A stretch of DNA of 41,490 nt from Luteolibacter sp. (GTDB lineage: Bacteria > Verrucomicrobiota > Verrucomicrobiia > Verrucomicrobiales > Akkermansiaceae). Below are positions 36,201 to 41,490 of this stretch, one piece after another; position 1 is the first letter of the stretch; the number at the start of each line of letters is the position of its first letter. The position numbers were made by a program, and so were the translations under genes. The DNA is taken from NCBI GenBank assembly GCA_030696085.1, contig JAUYNL010000012.1, positions 1 through 41,490 of the forward strand. Direction: 5' to 3'. The notes under the pieces are model-generated. The model was not told the DNA's origin. It searched no databases and saw only the letters and a program-made list of their open reading frames with translations.

Positions 36201-39200
36201 GAGATTGGAAACTCCCGAGTCATAGGGCGATGCGTCGAACTGGAGGGGGATGTCCACCACTTCCTGCCATGTCAGCACGCGCTGATAGAGCCGGAAATCA
36301 TCCACCTGTCCGGTCGTCACATCGGTGGCGAGACTCAGCGCCGCGGCGCTGTCCACCGCGCCGAATCCCGGCGGGATGGCGGTGCTTCCTTCCATGTGGC
36401 CGTCACGGTAGCGGGTGACAAGCGCGTTGGCCCGATCAATGGTGTAAACGATGTGCGTCCAGGCGCCCGGAGTCAGGCCGGTGCTGAAGGGTGAAGTGAG
36501 TTCGGTGAGACTTTGGTCGATGAGACGCAGGCGCAGGTTGGAGGAGTTATCGAAATCCATGCTCCAGCCCTTGGCGGGCGGAGTGCCCGCATGGGTCGAG
36601 GCGATGCGCGGATTGGCCCCCACGGCGCTGAGTTTCAGCCAGTATGCGACACTGAATGATCCCGCGCCGGCGGCCGAGGGAACCTGCGGTGACGCGCTTG
36701 TGGTGGCGGATCCGTTCGCGCCGGAGTAGGTCAGCGCGTTGCCTGAACCCGTCTTGGATGGGGCGAAGTCGGCTGTTGTCAGGGTGGCATTGCGTTGGTT
36801 GCCGCTTGCGTCCCACGCTTTGCTCGCGCCGGGGTTTTCGTCGCACTTGTAGCGCAGGGCGAGTGTGGAATCGGGCGCGGCTGCGGCGGCGATTTCACGG
36901 GGAGCCAGGGCATAATGCCATAACTGGAAATCATCCATCTGGCCGTTGGAAAACCCTGATCCAAGCTTCAGGCCGGTGGGGATATTGATGTCACCAAAGC
37001 CCGCCGGGATGGCGGTGGTGTTGTTCACTACTCCGTCACGATAGCTTCTGAGCACGCCGTTTTCCCGGTCAAAGGTGAAGGCGACATGAGTCCAAGTTCC
37101 TGCTGCCAGAGGTTGGGATAGAAAGGAAGCCATGCCGGTGGGCGGATTGTCGGTTTCCAGGGAATTATCCTTGGACCAGAGATACATGGCCACGCTGAGG
37201 TTCGGGTCGGAAGTGACATGCCAGCCTTTTTTCAACCAGCCGGCATTATCGACAGGCTTGGGAAATTCCCCGGCCCCGACGCTGTTGAGCTTCAGCCAGA
37301 AGGCTACGGAGAATGAGCCGCCGGCCGTCGGCACTTCGATGGAGCCGGTATTGGCGCGCTGGGTCATGCCGGTGAAGGTGAGCGCGTTGTCTTGCCGGCC
37401 CGGGGCGAATGTCGCGCCGGTGAGGGTGGCGTTCTTGTGGTTGGTGCCCGAATCCAAGGCGCTCGTTCCGCCGGTTTCATTGAATGGATAGGAAACCACC
37501 GGCATTCGGTAAGGCAGTGGATCGTTGTTTTCCTGACTGAGCACCACGCCAAGGTCATCCACATAGACGCCGGTGGCCGGATACATCGGATTGACGGTCT
37601 CGGTGCTGGTGTAGGAACTCAGATTGACCAAGGCGGCAGCGACCGTGGGAAACGTGCCGTTGGCATTCTTTGGCGCAACGGACGAATTGGCCGTCCGCGT
37701 GACTCTCACATAGACTGTGGCAGTGGAATCTTCGGGGCCCATGACAAACGGAAGCGCGAACATGCCACCTGGCGCGACAAACGAATTCTGCTGCCAGATG
37801 CCGGTGGTGGGCACGCTGAACTCGACATCCGGCATGCCATAGGAACGCACGCCGATGACCACGGTGGCGGCGGGATCTGTCTTCTGCACGCCGCAGAAAA
37901 GCTTGTATCTTTTGTTTGGCAGCAAGCCGCTCAGCTCCTGGCTGACCTCGGAGGTGCCGCCACCGAATTGGAGGCCGAAAAAACTGGAACGCAGATGCGG
38001 ATCATACCACGAGTTGCTTCGGACCAGGCCGACATTGCTGCCACTGGAAACCGCCCAGTCCGGAGCCAGGACTCCGGTCTCGAAACTGCTGTTTTTGATT
38101 TGATTGGCGTATGTCTGAACCGGCATTGAATAGACCGGATCCGGGGAGGGCGGTGTGGCTTTATGACCAGCGGAGGCGGTCCAGTCCGGCATGCCTGATT
38201 CCAGCGCCCCGATGTCGGGCTTGGTGCCCGCGAAGCCGTCCGTCACGCCCGGGATCACGGTGCCGGAGTTGATGGCCGGTGAGGAGGACTGTAGTTGGAA
38301 ATTTCCGTTGGCGGGATCAACCAGCAAGGGGTTTGTGGTGAGATTGAAACGGACGTCCGTGCGCGCCCAGTTGTCCGAATTGCCGAGGGGCGGGCCGTTG
38401 AACAGATTGTTGTAATATCTGGTTCCCGTTTCGCCGTCACTCCAGAAATCAGACTGGACGGAGCCTCCCGCGCAGTTCCAGAAGGTGTTGTTGAACACCA
38501 TGTCGAAGTTGTTGCGGGCGTTGTTGTGCATGGCACTGCCCGAGATGTTCCAGATGATGTTGTGGTGGGCGATCCAGCCGCTGTTCTGATTGTCGAAATA
38601 GAGACCTTTTACGCCTGCGCCGGTATGACCCACCGCTCCCACCGCATCATGAATCAGGTTGTAGCGGACGATTCCGTTGGCGCCGTCATTCGCCCAATAC
38701 AGCAGTGCGCCATCGGAAGTCAGTCGCATGGCGTCATACACATCATTGAACTGGATGATGGGCTCGCGGCCCGGATAGCCGATGAGCGCCCTGCCGGAGC
38801 GGTGGATGGTGTTGTGGCTGATGAGGCAGCGGTTGGTGGCATTCTCATCTCCGCCAAAGTTGCTTGAGGCGATGCCTTCCGTGAAGGATGGAAAGTAGCT
38901 CATGTCGCGCAGGTCGTTGTTGAACAGGCGGATGTCACTTCCACGCAGGAAAACAAGGGTACCGGAACAAAATGACAGTTCGCTGTTGCGCAGCACGCAG
39001 CGGGTTCCAAGAGTCAGTCCGTAGGTTTGCTGGGCATCGGCGTGGTGGTTCAGATATTGCATGGAGAGCCCGTCAAACGTGCAATCCGTGGTCATGGATG
39101 GTGCCGGGCTGGTCTGGATGGTGCAGGCGAAGAAGCCCAGGTCCAGCAGATGAATGAAGGATCTGCCGGAGAGATTGATGCCGGTGGGGCGCTTCTTGAC

Positions 39201-40067
39201 CTCCACGCCGACTGGCGCTCCCACCGAATGGAAGTAGAGCCGGTTGTTGCTTGCGTCCCAGAACCATTCTCCCGGACTGTCGAGCTCCTCCTTTTTTCCA
39301 GTGAGGAAGAATTCATTGCCGGCTTTGATGGTGTAGGCCCCGCCTGGGGAAACCTCTGTGTCGTTGGTGACGATGGTTTTGGTGGATTCGGTGTAGCCCG
39401 TCACGGACAGATTGCGCATGATCCAGCCATCGCCGGACATGATGCGCAGCTTGGTGCCGTTCCAGTAGCCATTGGACCGGGGCGGAAGCTGGGCGTCGGT
39501 GAATGAGGAGACCGATGAATACGACGCGGAGTTCACATAGGACCAGTCTCCGAGTTCGTTGCGTGTCGGGTGTGCGAGCTGGCTGTTCTGCCAGGGATAG
39601 ACCGTGCCATCGGAGTCGTCCACATTGGGCCACCGGGCTTCGGGCTTCATCGCGCCATTCTGAAACACCTGGTTGCTTGCGCCGAGCGATCCGGTGATGG
39701 GTACATACCAGACATTGGTGCTTTCCTGCGTCCATCCGGTGGTGATCGGGTCCGCGCCGCTGAGGGTGACGGTTTCACCGTTGTAGGCCTGGAAGGTGAT
39801 CGGGGCCTGGGCGGTGCCCGATACCGGCACGTTCACGGATTCCCGGTATGTGCCCGCGCGAATCAGGCAGGTATCGCCCGGGGCCATCAGGTTCGCCGCC
39901 TTTTGAATGGTGGCAAAAGGCGAGGCCAGGGTGAGTCCGGTATTGGCGGTATCACTGCCGGAAGGGGAGACATGGAACGTGGTCGCGTGGAGTGTTCCGG
40001 CGGTCGCCGCTCCGAGGAGCAGGGGCGCAATCCACCTGGCGGGAAAAGAATGGTATTGGTCCGTCAT
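32505..40067 (-). CDS. Giant secreted modular protein: beta-helix, CBM, two LamG, three FN3, Calx-beta, DNRLRE-like and repeated C-terminal domains
   Basis: The 2,520-residue exported protein starts at the ATG at 40067 (MTDQYHSFPARWIAP, cleavage near TLHA); a longer open frame to 40220 lacks signal-like sequence. Module order by residue: beta-helix 30-630 (FHVSPSGSDTANTGL, MKPEARWPN, LDSPGEWFWD); CBM-like 650-835; LamG 854-1057 and 1066-1272; FN3 1283-1375; Calx-beta 1376-1485 (TSDSSALAGTHYTQSSGTL); DUF1349/LamG-like 1488-1685 (WIRIIRVGDIFTSQVSPDG); FN3 1690-1787; DNRLRE/CBM96-like 1787-1990 (NYMRFDLSSVPGAIVRADL); FN3 1990-2075; and two about 95-residue repeats (GWVGMKLTVGSKPVTVLELG; GWFGMALSTGSEPMVIDKLG). 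The C-terminal module ends the protein. The N-terminal 1,270 residues are a paralogue of the plus-strand giant without its PA14 or PATR regions. A surface glycan-binding or glycan-cleaving role is inferred. Confidence 0.86.
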   Translation of the reverse strand: MTDQYHSFPARWIAPLLLGAATAGTLHATTFHVSPSGSDTANTGLTLASPFATIQKAANLMAPGDTCLIRAGTYRESVNVPVSGTAQAPITFQAYNGETVTLSGADPITTGWTQESTNVWYVPITGSLGASNQVFQNGAMKPEARWPNVDDSDGTVYPWQNSQLAHPTRNELGDWSYVNSASYSSVSSFTDAQLPPRSNGYWNGTKLRIMSGDGWIMRNLSVTGYTESTKTIVTNDTEVSPGGAYTIKAGNEFFLTGKKEELDSPGEWFWDASNNRLYFHSVGAPVGVEVKKRPTGINLSGRSFIHLLDLGFFACTIQTSPAPSMTTDCTFDGLSMQYLNHHADAQQTYGLTLGTRCVLRNSELSFCSGTLVFLRGSDIRLFNNDLRDMSYFPSFTEGIASSNFGGDENATNRCLISHNTIHRSGRALIGYPGREPIIQFNDVYDAMRLTSDGALLYWANDGANGIVRYNLIHDAVGAVGHTGAGVKGLYFDNQNSGWIAHHNIIWNISGSAMHNNARNNFDMVFNNTFWNCAGGSVQSDFWSDGETGTRYYNNLFNGPPLGNSDNWARTDVRFNLTTNPLLVDPANGNFQLQSSSPAINSGTVIPGVTDGFAGTKPDIGALESGMPDWTASAGHKATPPSPDPVYSMPVQTYANQIKNSSFETGVLAPDWAVSSGSNVGLVRSNSWYDPHLRSSFFGLQFGGGTSEVSQELSGLLPNKRYKLFCGVQKTDPAATVVIGVRSYGMPDVEFSVPTTGIWQQNSFVAPGGMFALPFVMGPEDSTATVYVRVTRTANSSVAPKNANGTFPTVAAALVNLSSYTSTETVNPMYPATGVYVDDLGVVLSQENNDPLPYRMPVVSYPFNETGGTSALDSGTNHKNATLTGATFAPGRQDNALTFTGMTQRANTGSIEVPTAGGSFSVAFWLKLNSVGAGEFPKPVDNAGWLKKGWHVTSDPNLSVAMYLWSKDNSLETDNPPTGMASFLSQPLAAGTWTHVAFTFDRENGVLRSYRDGVVNNTTAIPAGFGDINIPTGLKLGSGFSNGQMDDFQLWHYALAPREIAAAAAPDSTLALRYKCDENPGASKAWDASGNQRNATLTTADFAPSKTGSGNALTYSGANGSATTSASPQVPSAAGAGSFSVAYWLKLSAVGANPRIASTHAGTPPAKGWSMDFDNSSNLRLRLIDQSLTELTSPFSTGLTPGAWTHIVYTIDRANALVTRYRDGHMEGSTAIPPGFGAVDSAAALSLATDVTTGQVDDFRLYQRVLTWQEVVDIPLQFDASPYDSGVSNLSVVQTSGTSATLTWSDNSSDETGFRIERRTSTGGNYVTIGTVGPDTTLFTDSGPFNTGESYFYRIVVTGAEGDLATSAETAFTATAGALSFDGTHQKTDRTSGTVQIPVHRSSGVNGIVSVNYTTSDSSALAGTHYTQSSGTLTWADGETGTKSITVPLINDATPRQARQFHINLAGPGGGATLGSYQTKSVLIEDPAATLPSPWVQTVFNGDGSVLDSSPAAIAEGVLGSTTLGGSGLKTSTTQENGQFIHQTRTGDGVLTARVPTPVPAQTGARFAVMVRNSADRFSKMASTVTSGDGAFGAKFIHRSGSPAGSVLTGTALSHTTPSWIRIIRVGDIFTSQVSPDGVSWTTLGSLSITIASTAQWGVFHLSDPPAGTPPLLADYQLAVFENVTIEELPAPSAVDGLVSTLVRSSNITLQWNTTPLSQGYRIERRTEGGEFTLLADLVAYNTQPTQAYADTVQSDTAYEYRVVSYNSSGAALSSNTLVAITPHPEMQITRSTEDAGGADGTVFMGFPTLKFGTLTKLWSSGIEPFTFDDAEITKNYMRFDLSSVPGAIVRADLKLTFLTQRGFNETGFYYMATHLLASDAADVWDETNLTWSNAPLNQTNGRGVLAPSQQLGVVFYSSLAAFPPVGSQATIGLNAAAINNGIGANGIVTLVTYNEFDGAQADWASREHTVSAPPTLVIDYANPLPTRPGFLTATAGAGSAVQLAWTETASGETGFEIQRRMVGADWTSLATVAANSTGYADGTSISGVYYDYRIRTVSASGLSSWASLAVMQARPHATVTGPAWQDGVNSPQSESLPGAASVPTGFTYRTPALDLVPPQSLSASLLNNVSGWVGMKLTVGSKPVTVLELGRWIAPGNTSPHPMKLVVASTSADVPGSSVTVTTSGEPAGLKYVPLAAPLTLAANTIYYLVSQETNGGDSWYRSVSTLTHATSVAQFSNTVTSTDGTTYLSGFQFIPVSFRYATVAEPAPFITGHEMSAVRNDISGWFGMALSTGSEPMVIDKLGRWVIPGNTGTHSVKLINATTGATLATASIATAGATPNQFKYTSLAAPVTLTANTSYYLLSEETAGGDQWYDFSTPAPGGTTGYQQWLLANGLPMDASENGAATATPNQDGVPNLIKYALGLSPETNGNGGHLGYGSVNEGGNDYLTFTYIRPEPAPTDITYSVQASSDLSAGSWSGSGLTEIGSTVNAGLRTITIRDVVPIFEAGSRFMRLEVTQP
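36900..40000 (-). repeat. Beta-helix/CBM/LamG block, paralogous copy 2
   Basis: This is the minus-strand partner of 12569-16160, with the same module order and shared motifs (MKPEARWPN, SNSWYDPHLRS, NAGWLKKGWH, FSNGQMDDFQLW) but no PA14 insertion. Confidence 0.75.
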
Positions 40068-40128
40068 TCGATGGAGTGGGCGGAGGCTGTTTTGAAGAAA
40101 AGTCGCGGGTTTTAAAAAAGTGGTCGGG

Positions 40129-40860
40129 CTATGGCTGGGTGACTTCAAGACGCATGAAGCGCCTGTTGGGGGCGAGCATGGGCACGTTGTCCCGGATGGT
40201 GATGGTGCGGAGTCCGGCATTCACCGTGCTACCGCTTTCCGTTAGGCCGCTGGTGCTCCAGCTTCCGGTGGATAGATCGCTGCTGGCTTGGACGGAATAG
40301 GTGATATCGGTGGGTGGCGGTTCGGGGCGGGTGTAGGTGAAGGAGAGGTAGTCGCTGCCTCCTTCATTCACGCTTCCGTAGCCGAGATGTCCGCCGTTGC
40401 CATTGGTGTCCGGGCTGAGGCCGAGCGCGTATTTGATCAAGTTTGCCACACCGTCTTGATTCGGGGTGGCGATGGCGCTGCCGTTTCCGCTGGCATCCAT
40501 CGGCAGGCCGTTGGTGAGAAGCCATTGCTGGTAGCCAGTGGCCGTACCTGCGGCGGGCTGGGAGAAATCATACCATTGGTCGCCTCCGGCGCTTTCCTGG
40601 CTGAGCAGGTAGTAGGTGGAATTTGCCGCCAGAGCAACGGGCGCGGACAGTGGCGCGTATTTGAATTGTTCTGCCGGGGCTCCGGCTGTGGCAATGTTGG
40701 CGGAAGCAAGCGTCGTGCCGGTGAGCGCATCCACAAGTTTGACAGTGTGGCTGCCGGTGTTTCCGGGGAGCACCCAGCGGCCGAGCTGGCTGACCGTCAA
40801 ACCAGTGCTGCCGGTGGTGAGTGACATGCCGAGCCATCCGGTGATGTCGTTGCTTTGCGT
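40129..40860 (-). repeat. Extended C-terminal repeat, copy C
   Basis: This is the direct-repeat partner of 32505-33240. The first about 230 bp also match 30072-30305. High DNA similarity across synonymous positions suggests recent duplication or gene conversion. Confidence 0.88.
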
Positions 40861-41415
40861 ATTCATGCTGTGGCCGGTCACCAGGGGCTGGCCAATTGCA
40901 GTGTATTTGAAATTCAGCGGACCATGGCAGCTTCCCGAGGTTCCACCATTGTCGTATGGCGGATTGGGGCCATTGCTGTTGGCGTTGTTGTTCACGGTTG
41001 CAATTCCGCCGGCGATAGGAACCAATGCGGTGGAGTCATGCCATTGATCTCCCAAATACGTTTCCCTGCTAAGCAGGAAATAGGATGCTCCCGCAGCAAG
41101 GGTGATGGGGGTTGGGAGCGGAACATGCTTGAATCCAACCGGCTCTCCGGCGGTGGTGATGGAAACCGTGCCGCCCGGCAGATCGAGGTTGGTGGCGGCA
41201 TCCACGAGCTTGACGTTGTGAGACTGGGTGTTTCCGGCGACCACCCAGCGGGCGAGTTCGTGGATCACGATGGGTGAGGCTCCAATGGTGAATTTCATGC
41301 CGAGCCAGCCGTCGTGATTGTTGCGGATGGTGCCGAGGTTCGGAGTATTGGCAAACTGGGATGAGGCCGGATAATAGATGAATCCCGGGGGCACATACTG
41401 ATTAGTCCTTGGCAT
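40129..41415 (-). CDS. 428-residue protein made only of the giant protein's C-terminal repeats (probable truncated paralogue)
   Basis: The frame opens at an ATG at 41415 with an in-frame TAG two codons before it. It has no signal peptide (MPRTNQYVPPGFIYYPASSQ) and no recognisable ribosome-binding site. The sequence starts in the middle of the architecture seen in the downstream giant protein: two about 95-residue repeats (GWLGMKFTIGASPIVIHELA... and GWLGMSLTTGSTGLTVSQLG...) and then the shared C-terminal module (IKYALGLSPDTNGNGG, YLSFTYTRPEPPPTDITYSV, RFMRLEVTQP). It is either the 3' remnant of a larger paralogue, broken or frameshifted just upstream near the window end, or a small stand-alone product. 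The 61-bp gap to the giant gene would allow cotranscription. Confidence 0.75.
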   Translation of the reverse strand: MPRTNQYVPPGFIYYPASSQFANTPNLGTIRNNHDGWLGMKFTIGASPIVIHELARWVVAGNTQSHNVKLVDAATNLDLPGGTVSITTAGEPVGFKHVPLPTPITLAAGASYFLLSRETYLGDQWHDSTALVPIAGGIATVNNNANSNGPNPPYDNGGTSGSCHGPLNFKYTAIGQPLVTGHSMNTQSNDITGWLGMSLTTGSTGLTVSQLGRWVLPGNTGSHTVKLVDALTGTTLASANIATAGAPAEQFKYAPLSAPVALAANSTYYLLSQESAGGDQWYDFSQPAAGTATGYQQWLLTNGLPMDASGNGSAIATPNQDGVANLIKYALGLSPDTNGNGGHLGYGSVNEGGSDYLSFTYTRPEPPPTDITYSVQASSDLSTGSWSTSGLTESGSTVNAGLRTITIRDNVPMLAPNRRFMRLEVTQP

Positions 41416-41490
41416 AGGCTACACTTGGCGCGTGAAAAAAGGATTTGACGAGCTTTGGGTTTGATTTGATTGCCGCCAAGTCAGCTATAA
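41416..41490 (-). other. Window-edge sequence upstream of the 428-residue frame
   Basis: Only 75 bases are available. In the frame of the downstream ORF there is a TAG at once, and no signal-peptide coding sequence is visible in any minus-strand frame. It cannot be decided whether this is a promoter region or the decayed body of a larger paralogue. Confidence 0.3.

Noticed and set aside
40068-40220. 51-codon N-terminal extension of the 2,520-residue protein
   Set aside because: It places Ser/Pro-rich, non-signal sequence before a clear signal peptide and overlaps the end of the upstream frame.

Overview
The window is G+C-rich bacterial chromosome that looks like Verrucomicrobiota (Luteolibacter/Haloferula-like Verrucomicrobiales). 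The pointers are a PVC-type membrane-bound dehydrogenase with a terminal CxxCH cytochrome domain, a Tat-exported Gfo/Idh/MocA oxidoreductase beside a DUF1080 protein, giant secreted proteins with autotransporter-associated beta-strand repeats and LamG modules, and a recurring 'YxLG.sP...YLTFTY...YsVQ.S.DL' C-terminus. This placement is inference from gene content; no rRNA is present.

Region 1 (1-4.4 kb) is a scarred edge. It holds the 3' part of a possible DNA-methyltransferase gene, a ClpB-type AAA+ relic of about 210 bp in which a D1 piece and a D2 piece are fused out of frame, an intact secreted GH2 glycosidase on the minus strand, and the C-terminal relic of an IS4-type transposase. Region 2 (4.4-9.9 kb) is core genome: tsaD, a HAD phosphatase, an envelope OmpA-like coiled-coil protein, a SAM methyltransferase, a bidirectional terminator, rpsU on the minus strand, and a membrane fatty acid desaturase.

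Region 3 (9.9-30 kb, plus strand) is a glycan-degradation locus. A 2,431-residue exported protein is followed by a predicted lipoprotein dehydrogenase/cytochrome c, a Tat Gfo/Idh/MocA oxidoreductase, a DUF1080 putative 3-keto-glycoside hydrolase, a GH97, a beta-helix/CBM9-like protein and a GH2. The last two overlap by 4 bp. I see no SusC/SusD pair and no regulator. The set fits extracytoplasmic oxidation of sugars (3-keto route) combined with classical glycosidases.

Region 4 (30-41.5 kb, minus strand) converges on region 3. It holds a truncated-looking 428-residue protein, a 2,520-residue modular beta-helix/LamG/FN3/Calx-beta protein, and a BNR-propeller (GH74-like) protein that starts 3 bp after it. 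All three end in nearly the same C-terminal module, repeated at DNA level, and the 2,431-residue protein ends in a diverged version. The two giant proteins share a beta-helix + CBM-like + double-LamG core in opposite orientation and differ by module insertions (a PA14 domain, a phage-fibre-like domain, an FN3/Calx-beta tail). The most interesting system here is this family of surface or secreted glycan-acting proteins built by module shuffling around a shared C-terminal tag.

No tRNA, rRNA or CRISPR array was seen.
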